A stretch of 64,000 nucleotides of DNA from Undaria pinnatifida (Eukaryota; Sar; Phaeophyceae; Laminariales; Alariaceae): assembly GCA_012845835.1 (NCBI GenBank), contig JABAKD010000003.1:5238870-5302869 (forward strand). The letters run 5' to 3'. The notes under the pieces are model-generated. The model was not told where the DNA came from and did no database searches. It was given only the letters and a program-made list of their open reading frames with translations. The first letter of the stretch is position 1. Every line of letters starts with the position of its first letter. Below, in pieces: positions 1-11,189 of the stretch. A program made the position numbers and the translations under genes.

Positions 1-276
1 AGTAGTAGTATGCCGATATAGCTGGTAAACCCTTTTGGGGCTTGGCTTGAATATATACTGATTATAGTGTAGGCAAAAAAAGACCATAAAACTGACGATC
101 GCAGCATACTTCACGCCAAGCGACCCGGGCTGCTAGATTATTCGGCGACCACGATTTTCATGTCCCAAGTCCAACGCAATATCCTGTAAGACATGCGCGT
201 AGCTTACACTGCCGCATGCTGCATGCTCGCGCCATGGTAACACCGCGCTTGTACTTTGTTTTGGCGCTGTATGATA

Positions 277-372
277 TCATATGATATGATATGATATGAT
301 ACGATATGATATGATATGATACGATACGATTTGATATGATATCATATCATATCATATTATATGATATGATAC
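277..372. repeat. GATAT-type pentanucleotide microsatellite
   Basis: About 95 bp built from GATAT/ATGAT units with occasional ACGAT variants. The run is almost self-complementary because ATATGATATCATAT steps occur within it, so it could form cruciforms. No coding potential is visible from 1 to about 1280; the short frames there do not resemble a known family. Confidence 0.9.
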
Positions 373-1289
373 AGTACATCGGCCCCAAAAGGGTTAAGGC
401 CTAACCTAGCCCGAAAACCATACGGGGTGGAATCAGGACGTGTATACAAAATGCAACACGCATCGGTAGGTCTTGGCAATAGGTCACAGGGACATTGGGA
501 CAGCTGTAGAGGAGCAGGATTAAGTTATGTAGTTGAGTAACGTGATTTTGAGCGATGTTATTTGATGATAAAACTTGTGTGATTCCATTTGTGAAACTGA
601 TCGGCAAAACATACTTCAGTGATACCGTCGAGCATTTCACTGAGTATACCCCTATAGGTGCAGGGGGCCCGATCGCACATCTGGCACCATCAGAACGGCC
701 GCGACACCGCCGACACAAACACCGACCGAACAGCCGACGCCATTGAGAAACGCCACTATTAACAGTACGTACATCCTTTGTTAATAGGGCTAAAATAATC
801 ACGGGAAAAAAGAAGCAGCTTTAGGTCGAGCACTCCTACGTGACGACTGCTGCTGTGTTCGTGTGGCGTTGTATAGCGTGCACATCTGGCAAAAATATAT
901 ATGGTCGCCTTAAAAGCAAAGAACACGACAACTTGTTTTGGTTTTCCCTCCTTGATTCGGATTACATCCCAATCGATAACAACGGATCTCCGTAATCACA
1001 TGCTTAAACATATACTAGATACTACGACTACGACTACGACTACGAGGGATATGATTGAGAGATACCTCGTACTGTATCATAATTGAGATTTGCGCTCTAC
1101 GGACAAACTTACGTTGTGTGATAACAGGTAACATCTCGGGCGATTTTTAGTGAGTGAAGTATTTATTGGGCGATACGACGGAGTGATTTGATATGGCGAT
1201 ACCACTAACTGAACGAATTTAGCTCGGGCCTTGGGCCCCCAAGAAGAATATTGTGTGTTTCTCGTTCGAGTCACAGCGGGGTTAACAGA

Positions 1290-1405
1290 GCTAGCAGTGC
1301 ATTGCCACTCCAAGCTCAAGGATGTGAAGGATGCGGTCGGTGGGAGGGCAGCAGTTAGCATCCCCGCCGGTCCCCATGATGGTTCCGCAGCAATGTAATG
1401 GTCAT
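1290..1405 (-). pseudogene. Cys-rich module exon relic (copy D)
   Basis: Read on the minus strand, the stretch encodes CGTIMGTGGDANCCPPT and then ILELGVA. This matches the second half of the module seen intact at 2356-2199 (CGTIPGTGGSSNCCPST). The first half (CSNG..CC..CG.CGG) is not recognisable. At the place where copy B has a GTAAGT donor, this copy has GCAATG, so the splice site is altered. It looks like a decayed exon duplicate of the same split gene. Confidence 0.55.
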
Positions 1406-1580
1406 ACACACCCCGCCCAAAAGGAGGTACCCTTTTTTCCAACTCCAAAAGTTATCCAATTATTACTCGAGTTCTAAAACGGGCATAAAAATCAATTCAT
1501 GTCTTGAATATTCCTTAATGGAGTTTCATTCCCCCCCCATATAACGACGAGTATTCCCTACCGTTTTCGGGCACTACGTG

Positions 1581-1815
1581 CGATATACGATATATGATAT
1601 ACGATATATCATATACGATATATGATATACGATATATGACATACGATATATGATGTACGGTATATGATATACGATATATGATATACGATGTATGGTGATA
1701 TACGATATGTTATTCGATCTCACAGCTGGAGTGTACTTCAATTTTTATAATATTATGACATACGATATATGATGATATACGATATGTGATGATATACGAC
1801 ATATGATATATTATC
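1581..1815. repeat. ATACGATATATG tandem array
   Basis: An array of roughly 12-bp units (ATACGATATATG and variants) runs from 1581 to about 1703. It resumes at about 1760-1815 after an interruption that carries the dispersed TCGATCTCACAGCTGGAG motif (about 1712-1735). The interruption looks like a small insertion into the array. Confidence 0.85.
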
Positions 1816-1967
1816 GTCTCCAGAGTAACAACCAGGTACTCTGTTTTCAACAGTAGTTCCAACTGCTCAAGGTATGCCCAATAGGTACTCGAATTCCAAA
1901 GGTTTGGTCCCCATGACGGGAGGGCAGTGCTATAAGGGTTAACAGAGCGACCAGTGACTTGCCACTC

Positions 1968-2045
1968 AAGACTCTCGGATGTAGTCGATGGTAGCGCAGC
2001 AGTTAGCATGCCCACTTGTTCCCCGGACGGATGATTCCGCAGCCA
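1968..2045 (-). pseudogene. Cys-rich module exon relic (copy C)
   Basis: The minus strand reads GCGIIRPG.., then needs a one-base shift to continue as ANCCATIDYIRES, matching the GCGTIPGTGGSSNCCPSTIEKS part of copy B. The donor position reads GTG|GCAAGT, a GC-type variant of the GTAAGT found in copy B. The frameshift argues for a pseudo-exon. Confidence 0.5.
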
Positions 2046-2198
2046 TCCGAGGGTCTTCTAATGGCCATATATTGGCCCCAAACCCCTTTTTCCAACTCCT
2101 AAAGTTGCTGTATTAACAACGAAAACTCTAATTCCAAGGATTTTGTCCTTATAAAGGGGGGGGGGCATACGTACGTATAGTAGCTAGCAGTCACTTAC

Positions 2199-2356
2199 CA
2201 CTCCAGATTTTTCGATGGTGGAAGGGCAGCAGTTACTACTCCCGCCTGTTCCTGGGATCGTTCCGCAACCTGCGCCGCCGCACTGTCCGCAGATCTCTGA
2301 GCAGCAGATGTTGCCGTCTTGGTAGCCCGCTATTCCGTTCGAGCACGTCGACGCAA
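2199..2356 (-). CDS. Cys-rich module exon (copy B), internal exon of a split gene
   Basis: The exon is 158 nt. The acceptor is a pyrimidine-rich tract containing a 26-T run (2379-2404 on the plus strand is poly-A) ending CCCCCTTTCAG. The donor is GTG|GTAAGT. After two leading bases it encodes ASTCSNGIAGYQDGNICC, then SEICGQCGGAGCG, then TIPGTGGSSNCCPST. The spacing CSNG-x9-CC-x3-CG-x-CGG-x-GC-x-CC matches copy A. The cysteines come in pairs, which suggests a disulfide-rich extracellular or lumenal module. From memory, similar modules recur in secreted proteins of stramenopile algae, but no function is assigned. No start codon lies in the exon, so it must be spliced to others. Confidence 0.6.
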
Positions 2357-3218
2357 CTGAAAGGGGGAAGAACGACGGAAAAAAAAAAAAAAAAAAAAAA
2401 AAAACAGGTACAAAGGCAACAAGACTAAATGAGTACCTGCATCAAAAATATAGAACTACGCCCTGCAACGCTTACGATATTAAGGCAAAACGGTCAGGTT
2501 CCAGGTGGCTCGTATGTATTGCTACCATTAATAATACCGATAGTAGACTTAAATTACAGTAATACACTACCAGGCGTATGAGCTCAAACACAAGATACGC
2601 CAGGGCAAGACAAAATAAAACACAGCATATATCATACTACACTAGACCGGGTTGGCCAACGACTGCGTAAAAACGTAAAAACCGATCCCAACAAAAAAAA
2701 ACGATGTACCCACTTGCGGATACACTATTAGTGGGCACTTCGTACCAAGTAACTCGAACCATATCGAAGTGTTGGCTAATTTTCTACCAGGTATATCCAC
2801 AAAAACCTGGAGGAGAAACAGAAAACGCCAGAGCTGGGGGCCGGTACGACTTAAGTCACCAACTAGGTATTAGTCGGACTGATTGTTAGCCGTTTCCCAC
2901 AGGTGCCGACTATCCGACTTATTGGGTTTCCATACTGCGGGAAAAATTGCCAAATACAGGGTGCATTTTTTTTTTCCTTTTCGAGCGGGGCCCCCTCGGC
3001 CGGTGGGACCTGCTTTGCCTAAGTCAGGCGAGTCGGCTGACCAGCAGTTGGATCCACCCGCCGACTTGCCAACTACAGCCAGTTAATTGGCCAGTCAGCT
3101 GGCTAACGGCAGCTATCGATTATTTATTATTACTCGTCAAATAGACAGCATCAGCCGAAAAAAAACCCAACAGCAGTTACAAACACTTGAGGCTTTTCAC
3201 GGGTCATGATCACGCCAC

Positions 3219-3445
3219 GCCACGCCACGCCTTCGGGTCGAGTCGGGTCAGGAGGCTCTCAGATCTCACCGGCCGGTAAGGCCACGGCTTCGGGTCGGGT
3301 CAGGCGGGGTCCAAAACTCGCGGGTCAAAGTCGAGTCGGGTAAAAGGGGGTGTTCGAAATCTCACGGGTCGGGGCGGGTCGGAGCAGGTCAGGAGCTCTC
3401 AGATCTCACCGGCCGGTTCGGGCCACTGGCTCGATCCGACCCGCG
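3219..3445. repeat. GGGTCGGGTC-type imperfect repeats
   Basis: Repeated blocks of GGTCGGGTC, GGAGCTCTCAGATCTCACCGG and CACGCCACGC fall within about 220 bp. Two longer blocks sharing CTCTCAGATCTCACCGGCCGG lie about 144 bp apart. No coding signal is persuasive here. Confidence 0.7.
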
Positions 3446-3764
3446 AGAAGCGATCCGACCCGTGAAAGGCCCTGCGTATATCCTGGTTCTCGAGTTGCTA
3501 TCAATAGCGACAGCTATGGTATCTTTCTACACCTATCAATCGCCCAGCGGAAAAGGAAGAAACACGCCCTGCAACCATCAAAAACCCAAAACTCAAAAGC
3601 CACCGACAGCAGCCAGTGGCACAGCGGTTCCATCGAATGTCCGGGGCTGACCAGCGACGGAGTAACACCGACCGCAAAAGAACACCCGGTTTTTCAGTCA
3701 GACTTTCGATATTAATTCATGCTGTAATTGAAGTTTACACCCCTCAACCAGCGGAAAGCAGAAA

Positions 3765-4450
3765 GCGCTCTGCCGGCGTCTAAACTCCTACTGCATCCTA
3801 GATACCTGGTACTAAGGTATTGTCCCTAGGAAGGATCTATCTGCCGGCCAGTAAACCCCTGCGGTAACCTACAGTAAGTACTATTTAATAAGGTATTATC
3901 CCTACTGTAGAAAATAACGCTCTGAAGGCATATAAACCCCTACTGTATCCTAGATACTAAGGTATTTTCCCTAGATATTAACGCTCTGCCGGCGCCGAAA
4001 CCCTTACTGTATCCTGAACACTAAAGTATTACCCCTAGATAATAACGCTCTGCCGGCATCGAACCCCCTACTGTATCCTAGATGCTACGGCATTATCTCT
4101 GGAAAATAAAATCAATGAGTAATACTTCAGTGGCGAGGCAAAAATTACTCGTATCCACTCACCGACAGGGGCGGCCGTGCCATCGAAGGCTGGCTAAACC
4201 AGCAACGGCGTAAAAACCGACCGCACGTAACAACCGATTTTCAGACGTTATATTCTAATGTTATGTTTCAAGTTTACACCCATCAAAACACATGAAACGT
4301 CCACTATATCCAAGACATCATAGTACTAAGGTACTATCCCTAGATAATAACGCTCTGCCCGCATCTAAACCCCTACCGTATCCTAGATTGTAAGGTACTA
4401 CGGTATTATCCCTACATAATAAAGAAACCTCTGCCGCCCTCTGAACCCCT
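3765..4450. repeat. Approximately 64-bp tandem repeat with an interruption
   Basis: A unit containing AACGCTCTGCCGGC, CCCCTACTGTATCCTAGA and AAGGTATTATCCCTAGA recurs at 3914, 3979 and 4043 (period about 64-65 bp), and again at 4349 and 4430. A block at about 4105-4335 interrupts it and contains a decayed 3' end of the Cys-rich exon (4163-4230). Confidence 0.8.
4163..4235 (-). pseudogene. 3' part of a decayed Cys-rich exon
   Basis: The minus strand encodes PAFDGTAAPVG followed by GTGAGTGG, the same C-terminal block and donor as exon copy A (PAFDGTASPVG, then GTGAGTGG). An in-frame stop precedes it. Weaker similar remnants lie at about 3590-3700 and 2640-2690. They suggest that this exon was duplicated along the 2.6-4.9 kb stretch. 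Confidence 0.5.
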
Positions 4451-4477
4451 AACGTATCCTAGATGCTAAGGTGTTCT

Positions 4478-4610
4478 CTCTAAGGTCGTGCCTATGGTGT
4501 TGTCTAAGGTTTTGTCTTAGGCGTTGTCTAAGGTGTTGTCTCTAAGGTGTTGTCTAAGGGGTTGTCTAAGGTGTCGTCTAAGGTGTTGTCCTTTAGGTGT
4601 TGTCGCTGCA
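4478..4610. repeat. GTGTTGTCTAAG repeat array
   Basis: About ten imperfect units of GTTGTCTAAGGT (12-14 bp) lie in a row between the 64-bp tandem array and the Cys-rich exon copy A. Confidence 0.85.
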
Positions 4611-4675
4611 AAATAACGTAATATGACCCGTTAATACGTTAGCGATGACGAAAAAAACTATTCATACCCACTCAC

Positions 4676-4924
4676 CGACAGGTGAAGCTGTGCCATCGAA
4701 AGCTGGATTAACCGGCGACGGAGTGAAGCCTTCCATCACGCAAGGGGCCTGCCCGCACACCGCCCCCGCGGCCTCTTCGATGATGGTCGACGGGCAGCAG
4801 TCGGACGCGCCGTTTGTGCCCACCACAGCCCCGCACCCCTCACCCCCGCAGGCACCGCACGCCTCCTTACAGCAGACAGTGCCGTCGCTAACGCCAGGGA
4901 TGCCGTTCGCGCATGTCGAGGGCG
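4676..4924 (-). CDS. Cys-rich module exon (copy A), phase 1-1 internal exon
   Basis: The exon is 249 nt. The acceptor is TTTTCCCCTCGCGCAG and the donor is CTGTCG|GTGAGT. It has two leading and one trailing base, so it is a symmetric phase 1-1 exon that can be duplicated without breaking frame. It encodes STCANGIPGVSDGTVCC, then KEACGACGGEGCG, then ASDCCPSTIIEEAAG, then CGQAPCVMEG and PAFDGTASPVG. The Cys pattern matches copy B and adds a last C..APC element. No membrane segment is visible, and the Cys pairs point to a secreted or lumenal protein. First and last exons of the gene are not found. The gene could be alive outside the window or fully decayed. Confidence 0.6.
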
Positions 4925-4999
4925 CTGCGCGAGGGGAAAATGCGTGTTTTATAGAGGGGGGGTAAGGGGTAAAGGGGGCGTTTGGGGGTGTTCATGGTT

Positions 5000-7090
5000 C
5001 ACAGTGAATGTGTGTTGTTGGGAAGCTGTGGCACGCGACGGGTTCGGGGCCTGTTCGCGAGAGCGCGACTACTGGTTTGTACTTCGAGCATGGCGCATCG
5101 TCAGCAGACTGCTTCGGCGGGTGCAGCAGAATATGTTGATGTACGCCCACAGAAGTATCGCGACTGTTCGGTACCGCCGCAGTGAGGCGCAGTAGACTAC
5201 TGTTAGGTACTCCTAGTATTGCGGTTGCTCCGTACACTACGCTGCAGTAGACTAGACTACTGTTTTGTGTTCCCAGTGTCGCGCATAGTCGGTAGAATAC
5301 CGCAGCGTAGTGCAGTGCACTCACTGAAGCATGGTGCAAGATCTGTAGACTTCGACGGTGTCGTAGTTGCGACTGCATCGTAGTACTACTGGCGCATAGC
5401 CCGCAGACGCTTAGTGCAACAGAGTATAGCTAAAAGTTTACGTTCAAGCTGGCTACTCGCATATAGATACCATCGTACAGGGGCAAATAAGCTACTGCGA
5501 CAAGCAAGGCACGCAGGCTACCGGTAAAGAACATTACTGAACTCGTATTTCTATACTTCGTATATATAACATCGTGCACGGGCAAAGTAGATTACTGCAG
5601 CATGGTGCAGGAGACTGCTGAACGATGTACACGTATGCAGCAGCACGTACTCATATTCAGCTGCAGCAGTCTACTGTTCTCGTCGCACGGTTGAGGAAGG
5701 CCGCACTCTGCTTTGTAGCCTTGGGGAGCAAAAACAAAAGGTGACAAGCAAGAAAAATGGTAACGACAAAAGAGGGAAAAGCAATGGCAGTTTGCCGGGT
5801 TATAAAAGGTACCAGCGCGGGTGTCGAATCCCCAAAACATAGACCAATGACCACGAAACCGAACATGAACAATAAACTCGGTTGGGGTGGTCGGTATCAC
5901 TCGCCGGGCGAATTGCACGGTGGCCAAAAAGTCACAACCTGACATTGAAAAAAATATATACATATATACCGAAGTATATAATACTGGTATAGAATACGCC
6001 TTATTAAAATGAATGTTTGTTTACTCGTGTACCTAGTGTTCAGGATATTTTCCATCTTTTCAACGTGCGACACCCCGATAAGTTCAAGCCAACCACATTC
6101 GGAAGGGGAATCTTGTCAAGCTCAAACGTGTGTGTTTCCGTAGGTTTTCTTGTTTCCGAGGGTTACCGTAGAAAAACACACCCCCGCATGTGTTTCTCAG
6201 CTTAGCCCTTCGGAGCCCGTGGATTGCGCCCAGTAGCAGTAAGATCATGCCGAGCCCGTCCGATATAAGTCTGTTATTAATGCTATTAATAGAATCGCTA
6301 ACCCGCAGTGGCCGATGCGTAAATCGTCCATTTCCGTCGTCAATTGTTCCCTCCCAACTCTCCAAGGGGCTAATTTTCCGAAACGCGGGTACACACATAT
6401 AACGAAAACGGCCGCTTTTGGAGGGTCTCCTCGACACCTGTCCATAGACGCATCGCTTGGTGTTTCCACTCTCCCCCACGTCCACAAAATCAGCGTCGGA
6501 ATCGATGCGAAAGGTCGGGCTAGTGTGCTATCTTGCGTGCTTTGTACTGTAGCTCACCATGCACACTATCGGACGGCTAAAACAATAACAACAACAACAA
6601 CCAAAATCACCCACCTGATATTGCCTGTTTCGACGACGGAAAAGAACGAATGCCTTGACGTACTAGTGGTACCAATAAAAAATCCAACTAGAACGAAGAG
6701 GGTTGCGAACGTGTCCACCGGGGGTGGGGGCGGGTGTTCATATGTCCTCCGACACAGCCAGCACTACAAACAGTACCCGGCAGCACTCACCGTACGGAGC
6801 TCCAGTGCCCACCATTTCAGTCGGCGACGGGCTGCCTGCCTCTGTGGATGGAATCGACGAATTGACAGCAGGGACACGGTATGGTTGTATGTTGTATCAA
6901 AAGCAAGCGACATCGTATGGCATAAAACAACAGTTACGTGGTATGGAATCAGCAGCAACGACATGCATGGTATGGAAACGCAGTCGCGGCATGGTGTGAT
7001 ATCAAGGAACAGTTACATGGTGTGGGATCAGCAGCCACGACATGCATGGTACGGAAAAAACAGTAGCGACATGCGTGGTATGGGAGCAAT
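5000..7090. other. Gene-poor stretch
   Basis: No frame here resembles a known protein. Frames of up to 262 codons (6315-7103, plus) are biased mainly by lack of stops and contain no recognisable motif. Two small dispersed similarities were seen: the block at 6060-6110 (TTTTCAACGTGCGACACCCC..) recurs at 29925-29985 and, more weakly, at 30190-30250. Confidence 0.5.
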
Positions 7091-7106
7091 CAACACGCGA
7101 TAGTAT

Positions 7107-7440
7107 CCACAGCATCGATAGTATCGATAGTGTCGATAGTATCGATAGTGTCGATAGCATCGATAGTGTCGATAGTATCGATAGTGTCGATAGTATCGAT
7201 AGTGTCGATAGTGTCGATAGCATCGATAGTGTGGATAGTATCGATAGTGTTGATAATATCGATAGTGTCGATAGTATCGATAGTGTCGATAGTATCCACA
7301 GCATCGATAGTGTCGACAGTATCGATAGTATCGATAGTATCGATAGTATCGATAGTGTCGATAGTATCGATAGTGTCGATAGTGTCGATAGCATCGATAG
7401 TGTCGATAGTATCGATAGTATCGATAGTGTCGATAGTATC
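7107..7440. repeat. 9-bp ATCGATAGT/GTCGATAGT minisatellite
   Basis: About 37 units of 9 bp alternate between ATCGATAGT and GTCGATAGT, with rare GTGGATAGT, GTTGATAAT and ATCCACAGC variants. The unit is a multiple of three, so all frames stay open and translate to SIDSVD, VSIVSI or DTIDTI repeats. These are not taken as genes. The unit holds the palindrome ATCGAT, so either strand can fold on itself. Confidence 0.95.
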
Positions 7441-7574
7441 TGCGTCCCCGATGGAGTAGTACAATACAGCAGTATGTGAATCTCCTCCAGCAGTATGTGA
7501 ATCTCCTCCGTACTAATGGCAAAGTCGTGGGCTCACGTCTCACCGCGTGCATACTCGTGCTCGGAGAGATTTTC

Positions 7575-7815
7575 CTTGTATAAAGTTGACGAGCGGAGAG
7601 CGTGCGTAGCTTGAGCTAGCAAAATTCGATGAGAATCTACGAGCATAAGATAGCTGCAAAGTGGGAATGCTGAGCCCTATGCGCGATGAAAATGAACGCA
7701 AATACCGGGAGGGAGAAGGCAAGACAACAGCAATCACGGCTGGTCCCAGAAGCTCGCAGGGGGTATCATACACCTCTTAATCGCTCTTACGAATCGAGCT
7801 GGAGGGGTAAGGGTG
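7575..7815 (+). repeat. Dispersed repeat, copy 1 (pair with 11190-11400)
   Basis: Blocks GCGAGAGCGTG, AAATTCGATGA.AATC, CTGCAAAGTGGGAATG.TGA, AAATACCGGGGGGA and GAGCTGGAG.GTAA occur in the same order here and at 11190-11400. The second half is also related, in reverse orientation, to 13630-13760 and 48815-48940. This is an interspersed repeat family of unknown class. Confidence 0.6.
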
Positions 7816-7988
7816 ATGACAAAACCAACAAAAATAAAAAGGGTACAGCGTTAAACGAGCAACATTGCAGGGATCAAACAACAGCTGCTACATGGTACAT
7901 GCAATCAACAACAGTTACATGCTGTGGGATCAGCAACGATATATATGGCATGGAATAAACGGCGGCCGCACATCAGTGGTTCGCGCAT

Positions 7989-8036
7989 CTTGCAAAGATG
8001 AATATCAATCTACATTTATCGAACTCACAGCTGACG
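7989..8036 (+). repeat. Dispersed CTTGCAAAG..CACAGCTGACG motif
   Basis: The roughly 50-bp motif CTTGCAAAGATGARTATCGA - spacer - TCGAACTCACAGCTGACG is found here and at 33197-33245 (minus), 48729-48774, 49991-50036, 53798-53854, 57338-57386 and 59346-59397. Shorter pieces lie near 1712 and 50353. Flanks differ except for the pair at 48.7 and 50.0 kb. It is probably the conserved core or end of a mobile repeat. Confidence 0.75.
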
Positions 8037-8049
8037 GGCTTAAAACATA

Positions 8050-8860
8050 AAAAAAGAGGAAAAAAAAACGGGTGGTGGGGCGGCCAATGATCGCGAAAAG
8101 CTCACAGGTCAATGGTAGTCGCTATTACCGAAACTAGAAGCGCTCATTCGGCGCGTCCCCCACCACCATTCTCCCAAACATATACACAAGGAATCTGCGG
8201 GTGACACCGCCATGCTTACGGAAATTGAAAAGGGTACAGGCCAACGGCTGTTTCAAATAAGGATACTCGTTCGTTGGTTCGTAGTGCTCCTACATTGTTG
8301 TGTTTTCTCAACCATGCTAACAAACCCTAACCCTAGCCCATAGGAAATAGTACTGATCCAAGTGTTCCCTGATGACAGTACTGGGGTAAAATGGTTGAAA
8401 ATGTCAAATCATGTGTATCACCGCGCTCACCCGGCTGTTCCCCCACTGCCGATGGAGATGGCGTCGTCGTCATTTCATCGGTTTGCGATGATGTGGCAGG
8501 CGATGGTGTGTCATTTTTGCTGGAGGGTGACGGTGTCGTCTCGCCATCTTATTGACAAGAACGGGACAAAACGAAAGTACGTGCGTCAGTCACGTTAGCG
8601 TTAAAAAGAAAAATAAATAAATAAAAACGTCATATTGGTGGGTTTTCGGAAAGGCTACCGGTACTCTTATCATGTGATGATACCATATATGACACAAAAG
8701 CCCAACCATCACCAACACCGACGACCACCCACCAGAGAGAAAAATAAAATGGAAACACTGACAAATAAAAGGAAAAAAAAGGGCAGCGGTAACAGCATCA
8801 ACGCCATGATACGAATTACGAACGGTATACCAGTAGTACGAACTAAAGATCTGTATGAAC
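8050..8860. other. Gene-poor stretch
   Basis: No gene is recognised. A short telomere-like CCCTAACCCTA lies at about 8325, and a similar one at about 15130. Both are too short to be telomere tracts. Confidence 0.4.
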
Positions 8861-9090
8861 GACATGAACTTCATGAGCAGAATTTATACGAGACACGACA
8901 TGAAGTGCATCAAAACTACCAACCGGGGCTGCGACTTGGTTGAATGTCGCGACTACTCATTCGTTGGTTCGACATGAACTTCATGAGCAGTAGTAGCAAT
9001 TTATACCAGACACGACATGAAGTGCATCAAAACTACCAACCGGGGCTGCGAGTTGGTTGAACGTCGCGACTACTTATTCGTTGGTTCGCG
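8861..9090. repeat. 110-bp direct duplication
   Basis: Two copies begin at 8861 and 8971. They share GACATGAACTTCATGAGCAG, CACGACATGAAGTGCATC, AAAACTACCAACCGGGGCTG and the closing ATTCGTTGGTTCG. Their inner GACATGAACTTCATG is nearly self-complementary. Confidence 0.85.
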
Positions 9091-9484
9091 GACTAAAACT
9101 TGACTACCGGTAGCTGGCTGTCTACCACACGTCCGAGCCGCAAACGCGCCAGTTGGACGCAAATACGCACTAACTGATAACAGCTGCAACGCCTAGCCAA
9201 CCAACAACACTGGGCGACTGACTAATAGTTACCATTAGTATCACTTACTAATAGTATAGTCAGTCACAACCTTGCTCCCGCCTCCCCCCCTCCCCTTCTT
9301 CGACACGCCGAACACCTCACGGTGCTTCGCGCTTGAATCACGCGTTATCTGCCTGGTCGGTTCAACACCCGACGTGAGCCGTCCCGGCATTGTAGGTGAG
9401 CGAGGGTATACTAGCCACCAATAGCCACTAATAGCTATGCTCATACGACTACGGGTATAGAACAAATGAATACCCTCCACCACC

Positions 9485-9760
9485 CCCCCCCGGTGCCTCG
9501 TCTCGATAGAGGCATGGTCAATGGTCAAAAAACTAACGCAAGCACCAAAATGACCCCCCCCCCCCCCTCCCGGTGGTCCGTCTCGAAAGAGATGCGTAGT
9601 CAATGGTCAAAGTACTAAGGCAAGCAGCAAACGAACAACCTCCCTGCCCCCCCCTGTGCTCCGCCTCTAAAGAGATGCATGGCCAATATTGTAGGCAAAT
9701 GACTATTTCAAGCAACGAACCAGTACGCCCCCCGCCCCCTGCCCCGGCCTCCAAATAGTG
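9485..9760 (+). pseudogene. Triplicated LINE-B C-terminal tail
   Basis: Three units of 85-105 bp separated by C-runs begin near 9492, 9577 and 9658. The middle one reads PSRKRCVVNGQSTKASSK on the plus strand. It matches the end of the LINE-B pseudogene at 41184-41265 (APPRKRWVVKNGKIT..). The other two carry stops or shifts. Only the last 30 or so codons of the element are represented, and they are amplified between homopolymer C tracts. Confidence 0.6.
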
Positions 9761-9779
9761 CGAACACCCCGCCTCCCCC

Positions 9780-10306
9780 ACCCTCCCCTCACCGTTCTGC
9801 GACGTAGTAGTCGTAACGCCGCCCTCCTCTTCGCCCTCAGTGGGCGAAGCCGTCCCGTCGGTCACTGGGGAAGGCGTGCTGTCCTGAAGAGACCGTTGTC
9901 CGCTACCCTTACCGTCCCCAAGGAGGTTTTCTTTCAGCTCATAGAAATGTCCGCCTGCGAGCGTGTCGGTGTCCTGCTCGTGATGACGCCAGCCGGCTGG
10001 CCCATTCATCACGCCGGCGGTGACTGCCACGCCGCCAGCAGTAGCGTCCCCGCGCACACGCAATGCGCCCTGGACACCTATGATGCCGGTGGCGTCGGTG
10101 GCAGCGGTTGCGGTATGGGCTGGGAGATAAGGGGGGGGGTACACAGTATCATGCATGGCCGTAGTCGTATGACCATAGACCCTCGCTCGCATCCGTGCAA
10201 TGCCGGGACGCATTATAGCACGTCGGGTTTTGACCGACCAGAAGGGGAAGGGGCGACGGGGTGGGATGGCCGAACGCTGTGTATGTGTACTAGACAGATA
10301 GGTCAC
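9780..10306 (-). CDS. Unassigned open frame
   Basis: A minus-strand frame stays open from 10306 to beyond 9780 and includes DSTPSPVTDGTASPTEGEEE and a Gly/Ala/Thr-rich body. It has no recognised domain, transmembrane segment or signal peptide. The downstream continuation overlaps the LINE-B tail repeats in antisense, which argues against a full-length gene. It may be one exon of a host gene or chance. Confidence 0.15.
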
Positions 10307-10383
10307 GAATTTTTAGGGCTGTTCACGGGTGATGTTATGAATAATAGCCTAGGCAAATCAGCACACCTCGGATAGATCATCCC

Positions 10384-10640
10384 CCATCCCTACAAAATGA
10401 TCTAGGTCGTCCAGTCCAGATCTGTATGGTCTAGGTCATGTTACCCGGTGCGAGCCGAACGATATGTATGATCTAGCACATGTTTCTGAGGTTGGATCTG
10501 CCCTCTATATATACAGATCAAACACAAATTTATCTTGCAGCGGGATCTACTGTTTGTACTGTATTAATAGTAGACAATTGAGATATATCGTGATCTGCCC
10601 GACGTGTGCAAGCCAGTCAGCGATGGTTGAATAGGTCACG
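10384..10640. repeat. GATCTAxxTGATCT-rich dispersed repeat
   Basis: Frequent GATCTA/TAGATC blocks are followed by GTGATCTGCCCGACGTGTGCAAG. The same combination occurs at 44640-45110 (GATCTGCCCGATGCATGGTGTGCAAG). Weaker versions lie at 14200-14310 and 25540-25700. A G-run follows at 10675-10691. Confidence 0.6.
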
Positions 10641-11189
10641 TGGTAGGTGATCTCTTATAACCAACAGGGAGTAGGGGGGGGGGGGGGGGGGCGACGAGAT
10701 GAGATGGGCTGAATGGTTAGGCTAGTGGCATGGCCCTTGAAACCAGCAGGGGATAGGGCAGGGCGGGGGGCGTGGGGAAGACTACGCAATTGCTTGTCCG
10801 TTCCACTTAACAAAGAATAGAGTAGGAGGTGGGAAGGGGCGGCGACCAGATGAGATGGCCGAAACTACCTGGAATGGCCGTCATAATTGCACAACGCCCC
10901 CTCTCCCCGCGTAATAACCATATCTTCATATGCGAAAGCCGCGCAGTTGCTCACCCAGGCGGAATTTCAGTCACCACTACATATGGCTAGATACGAAATC
11001 ACGACCACGGGGACATTTACGAGCCATCCCCCGGTTTCTGGGCTTTGCGTTCCGGGTTGGGGGTAGGGTTAGGTTTGGGTAAGGGTTGTGCCGGCGTCCC
11101 CGGTGGTCCAATAGTAAGCCGCATAACTATTGAGGTGGAGGTGGTAGGTTCGAATCCCACGGCCTCTTTCTCACAAATGGACAAGCCCA

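Noticed and set aside
7002-7552. Overlapping open frames of 109-174 codons on both strands.
   Set aside because: All arise from the 9-bp repeat, which has no stop in any frame. Flanking sequence shows no coding features.
11098-11172. tRNA gene suggested by GGTTCGAATCC.
   Set aside because: The T arm has a mismatch, no D arm is present, and the segments at the expected acceptor positions do not pair.
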